Assembly: GCF_034190915.1 (NCBI RefSeq)
Contig: NW_026947503.1
Coordinates: forward strand, 17,268,532-17,332,531
Length of the DNA: 64,000 bases
Reading direction: 5' to 3'
From: Cavia porcellus
Lineage: Eukaryota; Chordata; Mammalia; Rodentia; Caviidae
Position numbers and translations under genes: made by a program. Shown in pieces: positions 1 to 9,822 of the stretch. The notes below the pieces were generated by a model. It had not been told where the DNA came from, did no database searches, and saw nothing but the letters and a program-made list of their open reading frames with translations. Every line of letters starts with the position of its first letter. The stretch's first letter is position 1.

Positions 1-304
1 AAAAGTCCCACATACTGAATTTATCCTACAGAAAGTTCTATGATAGACTAGCGCAATGCCAGAGAAATGTAAGAACTGAGTGAAAGACAGTTCAGTCTCT
101 ATTGACTTCCAGCTGTCTACTTCACACACTTGTCTCAGCCAATGGCCCTGGCCAGCATTTGCAGTTGTACCTTCTGTGAACAGCACAGTATATAGACCTT
201 GATACAGAGGGCTCTGGATTAGGCCCACAGTCTCTCCATCTGCTGTTTCTGTATCTCCAGCCCTGCTCCCTCACTGATAATAGATGAAAGTCGATGATAG
301 TACC
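1..304. other. Unassigned sequence, right end possibly MIR
   Basis: I recognise no gene here. The last 35 or so bases before the LTR at 305 resemble the middle of a plus-strand MIR SINE (a GATAATAGTACC-like block). The matching continuation CTATCTCATTGC lies just beyond the LTR at 647-690. I infer one ancient MIR interrupted by the LTR. The rest shows no repeat I can name. Confidence 0.4.
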
Positions 305-641
305 TGTCATGGTTTATGTCTGTGGCCCCCAGGCCTCATGAGTTTCCACTGTGTATTTGTGATTGGTTTATTATCTAGTGCTTGATGGTGTCAGTGCTCC
401 ATCCACATAGGGGTGGAGCCAGGATGTGATGTACTGGCAGGAAGAAGCTGTGTCTTGCTCTTTGCTGGTTCCTGCTTGCTGTTTGCAGTCGCCATGAACT
501 GTGGCCCAGCCATGCCCGCCTACCTTGGAGCCAACTGAGTGTGGGCTGAAACCTCAAAAAATTGTAAGAAGTAAACCTTTCCTTTCTCAACTTGGGCTTC
601 AAGTATTTTGTCTCCGCAATGAGTAAGAAGTAACTAAGACA
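305..641 (+). mobile_element. Solo LTR of an ERVL-MaLR element
   Basis: The segment starts TGTCATGGTTTATG and ends AACTAAGACA, the characteristic termini of MaLR (MST/ORR1/MT-type) LTRs. Near the 3' end are the family's GTAAACCTTTCC and AAGTATTTTG blocks. The exact 5-bp direct repeat GTACC flanks it at 300-304 and 642-646, as expected for retroviral-type integration. No internal region or second LTR is next to it, so it is a solo LTR left by recombination. It has no coding capacity. Confidence 0.85.
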
Positions 642-707
642 GTACCTATCTCATTGCACTGCTGTGAACACGTGAGGTGAAGCAACTAGAATGTTTTTGA
701 CTCTTAA

Positions 708-1015
708 GATTCACTGAGTACTTACTATGTGCCAGGAATATCAGTAATACATTTACATGCACTATTTAATTTTTACCATATGCATTATTATGCTCTGCAT
801 TATACACATAAAGAACTGGTTTATATTTTTATTATTTAGGGGACTTGAGAGATAGCACATTAATAGAGCACTAGCCTTGTGTATCAAGAGCCATGTGTTC
901 AGTTCCCTGAAATGCAAAAAGAAAATTGTACTGTCATTCCAAGTATCTCATAATTAGTAAACAGTAGAGCTAGGATCTTAGCCAAAGTAGACTGACATAT
1001 AAACCCAATTCTTAA
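708..1015 (-). repeat. MIR SINE, reverse orientation, interrupted
   Basis: The run ACTTACTATGTGCCAGGAAT followed by a TTTAATTTTTACCATATG region matches the reverse complement of the MIR 3' part. The block from about 926 (CATAATTAGTAAACAGTAGA, then GCTAGGATCTTAGCC) matches the reverse complement of its tRNA-proximal half. The two halves are separated by the degenerate ID-like SINE at 839-922. Divergence is high, as expected of a pre-rodent element. Confidence 0.65.
839..922 (+). mobile_element. Degenerate ID-like SINE
   Basis: The order GGGGACTTGAGAGATAGCAC, AGAGCACTAGCCTTGTGTAT and GTTCAGTTCCC follows the A-box to B-box layout of ID SINEs, ending in an A-rich tail. It is much more diverged than the other ID copies here and lies inside the MIR at 708-1015, so it is probably an old insertion. 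No clear TSD is visible. Confidence 0.5.
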
Positions 1016-1665
1016 TTAATCAGAAATTCTGAACAGTGAGTTAATTCCCCTGAACAACACACTTCCTTGACATTGTTATTCAATACCTTCCTCATTTCTT
1101 AGACATTTGGGTGTGTTTTGCTCCGATAAGCAACAGCTACATTTTTATAACAGTCATTCTGCAAAACTGTTATTTTTCTCTCACCTTTTGCTCCATTTAC
1201 AACAGCTGATAACCAAAAACATCCATCTGACTCTCAAAAGTCTTCATTTTTTTCTGCATGATTTCCTTCTTTAAGAACTACCCAGATAATGCAAAAATAT
1301 GTGTATTTAGGTGTAAGGAATGTATTAAAGCACAATATTTTCATTATAGTCTTAAGATTTACAACGATTTCTTCCATATATCTAGAATGGTGACTAGTTC
1401 TTCAAGCCACTAAATAGAGACCCTAGAAAACATTCGTATTGTGTCACAGAGAATTTGAGCACAATAGCAGGATGGATATCTTGCTGAGGAAATCTGGAAT
1501 CTCCATCAGTAGTAGCAGAGATTAAAGTATTTGGAAATTTTGATATAAGACAGATAACCTAACCTGAACAAGCTTTAAAAGTTGTAAGCTTTTACTTCAT
1601 AATGCTTTTGATTTAAAATTGTCTTCCAGCTCAAAGTTTCTATGCTCTCATTACTTAAAGAACTT
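1016..1665. other. Unassigned AT-rich sequence
   Basis: No open reading frame of note, no SINE/LINE/LTR pattern that I recognise and no simple repeat. It directly precedes the L1 insertion. Confidence 0.4.
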
Positions 1666-1765
1666 AGAATTTCCTTTGTCAGGACTTCTGTTTAAAACAT
1701 ATCAAGAATTTAAAAAAATCAGACCCCCAAAATTCAAAGACCCACTCCAAAAGTGAGCATCTGCG

Positions 1766-2350
1766 ATGAATAAACAATTCTCAGATGAAGAAATACAAAC
1801 GGTAAATAAATATATGAAAAAATGTTCATTATCATTAGTTATTAGAGAAATGCAAATTAAAACCACACTGAGATTTCATCTCACTCCTGAAAGAATGGCC
1901 AAGATCAAGAAAACCACCAACAACAAAATGCTGGAGAGGCTGTGGAGAAAAATGAACTCTCCTGCACTGTTGGTGGGAGTGTAGACTAGTGCAACCATTG
2001 TGGAGGTCAGTCTGGAGATTTCTCAGAAAATTGGGACTGGAAGCCCCCTTCTAGGCATGTTCCCAGAAGAACTGAAAGCATCATACCACAGTGATATATG
2101 TGCACCCATGTTTATAGCAGCACAATTTGTAATAGCCAGATCTTGGAAACAACCTAAGTGTCCATCAACTGAAGAATGGATAAAAAAGTTGTGGTAATTT
2201 TATACAATGGAGTACTACTCAGCTATAAAGAATGATCACATTGAGACATTTATAAATAAATAGACGCAGCTTGAGACCATACTCATAAGTGAAATAAATC
2301 AAAATCACATGTATAAATTCCCTAGTGTAACAAATGATAAGAATACATAA
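1766..2350 (+). pseudogene. L1 ORF2 C-terminal fragment
   Basis: Broken reading frame encoding the last part of L1 ORF2 protein, downstream of the reverse transcriptase, in the cysteine-rich C-terminal region. Recognisable stretches include [20 protein letters not shown] and [14 protein letters not shown]. Stops at 1982-1984 and 2195-2197 plus frame changes interrupt it. The homologous stretch of the reverse-strand L1 at 16.3-22.2 kb allowed me to align it. No function is expected. Confidence 0.88.
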
Positions 2351-3157
2351 AAGTATGTGCTAATCATGATTCCCAATCATATTGGTTTGAAGACATATAA
2401 TGTTTTCACTCATTAATTGCAATGGTTTTAACCTGGGTTGTTTGATTTTAGTATCTATGATAGTACAAATAGCTATTTTGAAGAAAACAACACAACATAA
2501 AAGCTAGTGCTGATTTAATATCATCTTGTTTTGAAGTCCCATCAAGCGGTGGTACATCTGTGTCCACTGGTTTTAACATGATGCATCTTACTATATTTCA
2601 CTATATACTATAGTATAAACAAAATTCGTTATAGGCAAAGAGATAATATAGAAACCGTTGTTCGTTTTCTATTAGCTGGTTCTAAATACCCTGTAATTCT
2701 TGCATTCTCTTGAATGGCTTCACACTGTCTTGATATGCTTGATATTATTGCATACGAAGTTACACTCAAATAATTTAAGGAAAGAGGCACTATGGACTCC
2801 TATTATGTTGGATTATCAGGTGGTGAAGCACAATGACGCTTGAATTGTTTGGTTCTGCCCTGCATTGTTCTGTTACAATGTCCTCTCTTATCTTAATCTC
2901 CCTCCATTTTTTTAAAATTAATCTATTTTCTCTCATTTTTTTAATTAAGGGAAAATTAAATTAAAAACTAGCGGGACATATTATAGTAACTTTGTTGGTT
3001 TTCCTATTAACCTGATTTGAACCCCAGTTTTGCTCTCCCCATCTTGTTCTGTCTGATTATTCTATTTTGTTTGATAGTATCAAATTTGAGGGTATAGGCA
3101 ACCACTTTGAAGGCAATAAGATATACTATGATGCCCATTATGGTTTGACTATTATCC

Positions 3158-3182
3158 TTTTTTTTTTTTTTTTTTTTTTTTT
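3158..3182. repeat. Poly(T) tract inside L1 3' UTR
   Basis: An uninterrupted run of about 24 T lies within the L1 3' UTR. The other L1 copies lack a run of this length at the same point, so it probably expanded after insertion. Confidence 0.8.
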
Positions 3183-3899
3183 GAAGTCCTGTAAGGTCCT
3201 CAGTGTAGGTTTTATTGGTCTTGTTCTGTACTGTTTTGATCAATTATATTATACCTGATGGTATAGGCAACTCAATTTAAAAGCAGCAAAGGCACAATGG
3301 TAACCACTTTTGATCACCTGGTATTCTATTTTTGCATCATGTACTATGTCCATCCTTCTGTTTTACCTGACTCTGTTTTGCTTAGTCATGTTTGGTTTTA
3401 TTCTCTTCAAAAAAAAGTAATAAGAACCCTGGGAGTAATGAAACCCAGAAAGACTAATTGTTATTGTAAAAAAGAGAGGAAAGGAAGGTGGACTAAAGGA
3501 TATAACGCAGATATGTCCCAGTGTATAGGATGGAAATCCATATTACTGAGGTTTTGTTGGATCATTGAACAGAACTGTCTACAATGTCACTGTGTGAATG
3601 TCCACTTTATATGCTTTAATTTTGTAATTTGAACAATTGTTTCTGAGAAGATAATATGTAACCTGTTAACTAGAGATTTCTTACTGTATATTTTTTTTTC
3701 TTGAAATTCTCTATTACTTGTACCCTTTTACAGCTTTGTTTTTTCATGTGCTTTCTTTTGTGTAATCTATTAACTGATGATAGCTTACTGTTTTTTTTTT
3801 AATTCTGTATTACTTGTACCCTTACACTGTTTTGTTTTGTTTTGCTTTTTTTCTCTTTTTCCTTTTAAATACAAATTTAAAAAAAAAGAATTTCCTTTG

Positions 3900-4194
3900 C
3901 CATGTCCAAAGTTTAACAAAGCTTATATTTTTAAATTAAGTACAGCATTTACTAGTTTTCATAGTCATAATAACTTTTTATTTGGAAAGATAAATACCTC
4001 TGATACTTATTTCTAAAACTGATAGTTTATAAATCAGAACTTCTTATATTTTATTTCTTTAAAGTACCAGAGAAGAGCTAGCTTCTATTTAATCTATCAT
4101 AGGAAGCCCCTACTCCTAAGAATTATCTTTTAATCCTCAGCAAAGTGATTGGCTTTTGAATTTGTACTTTTGCACCAGAAATCCTTCAAATCAT
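3900..4194. other. Unassigned sequence
   Basis: Pre-insertion flank of the L1 at 1679-3886. No recognisable gene or repeat. Confidence 0.35.
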
Positions 4195-4335
4195 TAAACT
4201 GTCCATTCAACATGTATCATTATGCATCACCTATGTGGTTGGCATGTGCCAGAAATAAAACTATGAATGAAGCATAAAATTATATGTCATATTTAATAAA
4301 ACAGCAATAAATATGCAATTATGATTTTATATAAA
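4195..4335 (-). repeat. L2-type LINE 3' end, diverged
   Basis: The order CATTCAACATGTATC, CCTATGTGGTTGGCATGTGC and AAAACTATGAATGAAG resembles the reverse complement of the L2 LINE tail (the familiar stretch with 'caacaaatattt', 'tgtgccaggcac' and 'acaaaac'). It is heavily diverged, so the call is tentative. Confidence 0.45.
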
Positions 4336-4386
4336 TAACCTACTTCAGTTTTTAAAAATTATCTTTTACCTTCTAAGGGCAGATTC

Positions 4387-4388
<2 letters not shown>

Positions 4389-4430
<42 letters not shown>
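4389..4430. repeat. (AT)n microsatellite
   Basis: About 21 uninterrupted AT dinucleotide units. Confidence 0.97.
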
Positions 4431-4432
<2 letters not shown>

Positions 4433-4599
4433 TCAAAGTCTCGTTTTCATCCACAAAGCTTATTTTCCTCATTGCAATTTTCAGACTGCTATATTATGAG
4501 CCCAGGATGGAAGCATGTATTCCTGCTCCACTACATGCCACAGGATTTCCCTAGGCATTTTCTACTACCCAAAAAAGATGGCATAGAAATCTCCCTTTG

Positions 4600-4695
4600 T
4601 AGGACTGGGGATTTAGCTTAGGGACATAAGTGCCTGCCTGGCAAGTGCAAGATGTGAGTTTGATCCCTGCTACTAAAAAAAAAAATAAATAAATA
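4600..4695 (+). mobile_element. tRNA-derived ID-like SINE
   Basis: The core GGGGATTTAGCTTAGGGACA (A-box region) is followed by TGCCTGGCAAGTGCAAG and GAGTTTGATCCC (B box), then an A-rich tail with AAAT units. It is one of a dozen related copies in the window. Such SINEs are transcribed by RNA polymerase III and copied by L1 enzymes. Confidence 0.88.
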
Positions 4696-6575
4696 AAAGC
4701 CCACTTACATATAAAATATGTCGGGTTTGATTGGCCTCCAGATGTGCCAGTTGTATAAATCATCTACCTCCCTGGTGAAATATATTGGAGGTGTACAATT
4801 ATAAAACATCCCAATATCCTTTGATTTTCCTTAAGACAGACTTTGATGATCATAACGATGTTTAAGAGAGAATTGAAACTAGTAGTAAATTACATATAAA
4901 ATCCTCCAAACCAAAAATAACAGAAAATAAGATACACGTTTATGTTTTTAAAATTTAATTATTAAATTAGACAACGTGCCTTGGGTCACTTCTGTATGTT
5001 TTAGCTTTGTTCCTTGTATTTACTTTTGATATGTAACTTGTTTTTAAAATGTGTAAGCTATAAAGTATTCCAATTTGTTTTTTGGTTTTTATTGAACATC
5101 CGAAGTCTTTGTAACTGAATTTAATTTTCTTCATGGAAATCATATTCATAAACAAGTTGTTTGTTATTTGAACTTTAAAATACTTCTAGCTTTTATCATA
5201 ATTTTTGATGTATTATTAGTATTTGACTAATATTACTTAGTACTCTGATTTGACCCTACTCTTGTTGAGTTCAAAACAAATATATTCTATTTTTGCCAGT
5301 ATATTTTACACTCTACAGAATAAAGTCAAATAATAATGTTAAAAGTATTGAACTCTCACTTTAGGTTGATAGTCATAATTCTTCTTTTGAAATCTTGACA
5401 CATTTGAAGAAATAAAGGTCAAAAGCACCCTTTTATCCCAAATAACAATCTCCCACATTTCATCAGTAAATGAAACACTGAAGCATCAAAGTCATGACAC
5501 CTGTGATCCAATCATTGTTGGGTTTTACATGATCAAAATATTGTTTGAAATTTCAAAAATTTTTACAATCCATTTTCTTATGTAGTCAATGTTAATTGTA
5601 ATGCTGGTCCTGCCTCCTCACAGAATTTGTAAATATGATTTATTCAGCACCTCCTACATTCTTAATATATTCCAGAGACTTCTTTATATTCATACCAATA
5701 AATGCTAATAAAATGCAAATTTTCTTAGCTCCAGGCAAAAGAGAAAAAGATAAGTTCAGAAAAGTTAGTCTTACAAATATATATGGTGGAATTAGGGTTG
5801 TCATGTCCTGGGGAGTCAATGTTTAGGGAGTTCAGAGGAAAATGAACGCAACTGTTTTTCAGGTCTATTAGTCTGAAATATTTATTACCATAAAATAAAT
5901 CTCCTTAATATTAATAAGAATTTTCCAAGAGTATTCTTTATACACTGAAATGCACTGACCCATATTTTAATATCAATATGAATTTCTTTTACCATCCCTT
6001 GATGTTTTGTATAATTTCAAAGAATCAAATTCTGCCAGCCATTCTATTCATCATTTCCCTGGCTGAGCAGAATCTTTCTAGTTTGATGCAGCCCCAGATG
6101 TTTATTTTTGGTTTTGTTTTCTGTGTTTTGTTTTTGTAACCATGATATCATTGCCAAAACCGCCATCAAATTGTTGCCAAAATCCGTGTCATGGACATTT
6201 TCCCCTTTGCTTTCTTCTAGGAGTTTTGCCCTCACATCTTTATTACATTTTGAGTGTATTTTTGTGGATGACATAAGTACGCATCCAATTACATTCTTTA
6301 CGTGGGCACATAGAGCTTCCTTTCACTGCACACTGACAAGATTTCCTGCCTCCATTATACATTATCAGCATCCATCTTGAAAATCAGTTGACTATGTATG
6401 TATCTGTTTATTTCTGAGCCTCATATCCTGTTTCACTAATTTGTATAGCTGCCTCCGTATCAGCATACTAATAATTTGATTGCTCTGTATTTCTTACATA
6501 TTTTGAAATCTATTAGTATAGTATCTCTGGTTTTGTTCTACCCTCTCATGATTGATTTGTTTTTTTCATGAAACA
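4696..6575. other. Unassigned AT-rich sequence
   Basis: Nearly 1.9 kb of AT-rich DNA. Short ORFs of about 62-90 codons occur by chance; none has a recognisable domain or a plausible splice context. No repeat was identified. Confidence 0.4.
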
Positions 6576-6579
6576 ATAA

Positions 6580-7580
6580 ACAAGAGAAAAGGCAATCTAT
6601 AGAATGAAAGAAAATGTTTCGAAAACATTTATGTGATAAGAGGTTAATCTCTAAAATCCTTAAAAAACAACTTCTTAACAAAAACTCCAATAATCTGTTT
6701 AAAAATGGGCTAAATAGATAAATAGATATTTTTCCAAAGAGCAAGTATTAACAGCCATGACCCATTATTGTGGAAATTCAAAGGACAATCATGATAAGAT
6801 ATCACTTCACACGGTCGGGATGGTTATTAATAAAAATAAAAAGGCAAGTTTTGGCAAAAGGAAAATAAATTAGAACCCCTGGGTGCTGTTGATTAGGTGG
6901 TAAAATGGCTAAACCACTATGGAAAACAAAACAGAGGCTTTGCAGAAAATAAAAAGAAATAAATTTAAGACTATGATTGCATAGTCTTAAATCAACTGAA
7001 ATACTTGAATTCAAGACACCAAAAAGATACTAACAGACATTGCAATAGTGTTTATGATATCCAGTGGGAAGATATAGATGGTCATGGATGGATAAATAAA
7101 GAGAATGTGGTTTGTACATATAATCAAATACTGCTGAGCTTCACCAACAAGTTATGAATTATGAGACTGCATGAATGACTTAGAGAACGTTATGGTAAGT
7201 AAAATAAACTACTTATTCCAGGAGAAATACTGATGTCTTGTATTTAAAATTGTCAAATTTAGAACAATTGAGAAAGAAGTTGCTAATTTTTTTTTTTTTT
7301 TTTTTTTGTACCAGTGATAAACTCATGACCTCACGCTTGCCAGGCAGGTGCTTATGCTGCTGAGCTAAACTCTCAGCCCCAAGAAATTGCTAGTTAATGA
7401 AAATAATAAACTCTACAAAATTACATCTCTAATTGATCTACTGTAGGTAATTATGCCTATAATTAATCAATTGTAGAAAATTATATATAACTTTGTAAAT
7501 CACTTGAAAAGTGTTCCAGAGAGTAGGTGTTGTTTTAAATGTGTTAAATGTTGTGTTAAATAAAATAAAATTTAAAAAAA
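6580..7580 (+). mobile_element. Ancient LINE-1 relic (ORF2 end and 3' UTR)
   Basis: The stretch from about 6640 (GGTTAATCTCTAAAATCC, AACAAAAACTCCAATAATC, AAATGGGCTAAATAG) through 6780-6830 (AAGATATCACTTCACAC) follows the nucleotide order of old mammalian L1 ORF2 C-terminal coding sequence, and 7080-7200 matches the ORF2 end. It is far more diverged than the L1s at 1.7, 16-22 and 53 kb, so it belongs to an older L1M-type wave. It is interrupted by the SINE at 7289-7380. Confidence 0.75.
7289..7380 (-). mobile_element. ID-like SINE inserted in old L1
   Basis: Reverse copy: poly(T), then the B-box complement, TGCCAGGCAGGTGCTTATGC and GAGCTAAACTCTCAGCCCC. A 15-bp direct repeat with two mismatches flanks it: AAGAAGTTGCTAATT at 7274-7288 and AAGAAATTGCTAGTT at 7381-7395. 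This places the insertion inside the ancient L1. Confidence 0.92.
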
Positions 7581-8344
7581 GAAATTTTTTCTTTTATTTT
7601 AAAGAGGGTAAAACTAACAATAAAACAGAATAAAATGGATCAGAAGAAAACAATGTAAGTGACACAGATTAGAAAGCAAGATAATAGGTTATTTACTATG
7701 GTTACTGTAATGTCATGTTTTCTTCCAAACAGTTGCCCATATCTTCACATACAATGAATTTAAAAAAAAAAAAAGAAAAAGTTATATCTCTCTTCTTTGA
7801 CAAAAAAGAAAATTCGACCAAATATTGCAAAATGCACCTCTTTTCAACTATTGGTCTATATCCTTTAATTACTTAATAAACTTAGTATTTCGATACATTC
7901 TAGTAATGTAAAATATGATAATAAGCTATAAAGTCTGGGAATTGGGAAGTTCTGTGGAAATCATGTAGCTCAGTTGTTTCAATCAGCAAATGATACAAAC
8001 TATTTTTAGAATGGGCATGAATTCAAAGTCACCTAAATCGTAAGTCCTTTGCATGAAGATCAATAGTGCTGCCGCAGCAAATGTCAGGCTGTTTCTAAAC
8101 CATTTGTTGTTTAATTCATCTCCTTTAACATTTAATGCCAACAGGACATCAGGTTACACATTAAATTTAGAAGTAATTAGTCCTATGCCCAGCCAGATGA
8201 TTTTTCACGAATGAAAGCAAGCAAAGCATTTTCAGATGTTCAAGGATTAATGAATATCTTTACTGAAACAAAACCTGACTTACACAAATGAAAGATGTTA
8301 GAATATTAAAATACATAAATTATTACATTGTTTTTTTTTTTTTT
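7581..8344. other. Unassigned AT-rich sequence
   Basis: Contains A-rich runs near 7760 and a T-run just before the B1 element. No gene or named repeat is recognisable. Confidence 0.35.
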
Positions 8345-8502
8345 TATTTTATCTATGCATCACGTGTGTTGGTACAAGCCTGTAATCCTAGCACTCGGAA
8401 GGCTGAGGCAGATGGATCACCAAGAATTCAAGACAACCCTGAGCTCTATAGTGAGTTCAAAGCCAATGTGAACTACATATCAAGATACTGTCTCAATCAC
8501 TT
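8345..8502 (+). mobile_element. B1-type (7SL-derived) SINE
   Basis: CAAGCCTGTAATCCTAGCAC, then GGAAGGCTGAGGCAGATGGA and AACTACATATCAAGATACTG / TCTCAA follow the B1 consensus order, including the CCTGTAATCCTAGCACT motif at the pol III A/B-box region. It is moderately diverged. Confidence 0.88.
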
Positions 8503-8696
8503 TTCTCTCAAGTTTTTTTTAATGCAATTATTCCCTTACTGGTAAATGTCTTGTTTGTTTTGCTCATTGCTGAAACAAAATATCTCAAGTCCAAGTTAAA
8601 AGAGGAAAGGTTTATTTAGTTCACAGTTTGTAGAGGTTTTAGTCCCAAACAGCTGGCTCCAAAGCAGGGTGGCACATGACAGAGGTGTATCACAGA

Positions 8697-8765
8697 GTAA
8701 AAAAACAACAACAACAACAACAAACAAAAACAAAACAAAACAAACAAACAAACAAACAAAAAAAC
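8697..8765. repeat. A-rich (AAC)n/(AAAC)n tract
   Basis: Low-complexity AAC then AAAC units at the junction between the LTR and its insert. It may be the remains of a retroposon poly(A) tail or a later expansion. Apparent ORFs read through it are low-complexity artefacts. Confidence 0.85.
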
Positions 8766-9546
8766 AGGCCATTTGCCAACCAGGAGCAGAGAGGACACAT
8801 CAGGGATCAAACCCTGTCTGGGAACCGGCGCCATGCACAGAGCCCCGCCAGACTGGAACAGCCAGGACCCAGGCCCTTCTGGTGTGTGGGCTGGCAAACA
8901 AGAAGCACCATCTCACAGCCCACTCTACACCCGCATCTTCCCACCCTCCACTGGCTGTCTGTGACCAGCTTATCTGGAGAAACAGACTGTGATGATAGCT
9001 CCGGAGGTGAAATGCAATTGGATGCTATGGCGCTTTGGCGTGCCACTAGCATTGCAGGTCTTGGGCCAGTGGCCTGATCATGGGTTCAGAGGACAGTGGT
9101 ACACAGTGTGACGTCTGGGGAGAAGGGGATCTCCTTCTGAGTATTACAGCTATTGTTGGTTCTCTGTGGTCTTGTTTTGAGGTCCTGTGATGTTTCCATT
9201 GTTTTGCTGCATTGTGTTTTCTTCTGTTTTGTTTAGTTTTTCAAATCCAATGGCAGGAGCAGCTATTTCAGAGATAACAAGATACTTACGATAGCAATTT
9301 TGGATTTACTATTGGCTTATTTTGAAGTCCTTTATTGCATTCATTGTCTTGTGTTTATTATTTCTATTCTATTCTGTTCTGTTTGATTTTACTAGGTCCG
9401 AAGTTATCTGCAGTTATTTTGAAGACATCAGGAGGCATTATGGTACTATTGTTGATTTTGTAATGTTTTTAGCCTATATCTCTTATACTGGTTTGTTTTT
9501 ATTGGTTTTATTGTTTTATCTTCTTTAAAATAAAATTTAAAACAAA
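8766..9546 (+). mobile_element. L1-tail-like module inserted in MaLR LTR
   Basis: Two parts. The first (8766 to about 8960) is GC-rich and unassigned. The second (8963-9546) aligns with 62636-63247 in the downstream MaLR provirus, starting at a shared GATGATAGCT block near 8991. It contains units marked by TTTTGAGGTCCTGTGATG and TATTTTGAAGTCC cores, and ends TAAAATAAAATTTAAAAC. Those cores and the ending also occur in the L1 3' UTRs of this window. I infer a retroposed sequence carrying an L1-like 3' end; its true 5' boundary is unclear. Confidence 0.55.
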
Positions 9547-9822
9547 GTTCAGATCATGCAGAAGGCAGAAAAAGCAGCAAGCTGCATGTCACAGGGAGCA
9601 AATCTCTTTCTGCCTCTTATATCTTAGCCAAGCTACCCAACCTTACACTAGGCAGCACTGGTACCCAGAGCAGGGCAGCCATAAGCCTACCATCTCACTG
9701 TGAATCTTTCTAGCATCACAATCTTGATCCCATTATCACACACCCTAGATCCAGCCACCTCAAAAAATTCCCACTTATGATCCATGAGGCTTTGTGGGGA
9801 CAGCTAGATAAAGACCATAACA

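Larger units (their letters stand above)
1679..3886 (+). mobile_element. 5'-truncated LINE-1 with long 3' UTR
   Basis: A LINE-1 copy truncated in the C-terminal part of ORF2. Residues around 2140-2240 encode the well-known L1 ORF2 end (EEWIKKLW, then an EYYSAIKN-like block). The ORF2 stop lies near 2350, leaving about 1.5 kb of 3' UTR ending AAATTTAAAAAAAA. The exact 13-bp duplication AGAATTTCCTTTG at 1666-1678 and 3887-3899 fixes the ends and shows target-primed reverse transcription. Internal stops and frameshifts make it non-coding. It shares the 3' UTR with the copies at 16.3-22.2 kb (reverse) and 53.4-54.4 kb. Confidence 0.93.
8547..9822 (-). mobile_element. MaLR LTR, reverse, split by an insert
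   Basis: The left part (8547 to about 8700) has TGTCTTG, AACAAAATATCTC, GAGGAAAGGTTTATTTAGTT and CAGTTTGTAGAGG, the reverse complement of a MaLR LTR 3' half. It aligns base by base with the LTR starting at 63639. The other part (about 9541-9822) carries CTCTTTCTGCC, CACACCCTAGATCCAGCCAC and the terminal ACCATAACA. Between them sits roughly 0.8 kb of unrelated sequence (see 8766-9546). I found no matching 5-bp duplication at the ends. Confidence 0.75.

Noticed and set aside
8669..9077. Overlapping ORFs with Gln/Thr/Lys runs
   Set aside because: They read through the AAC/AAAC tract and the LTR insert. Several overlapping frames on both strands are open for compositional reasons.
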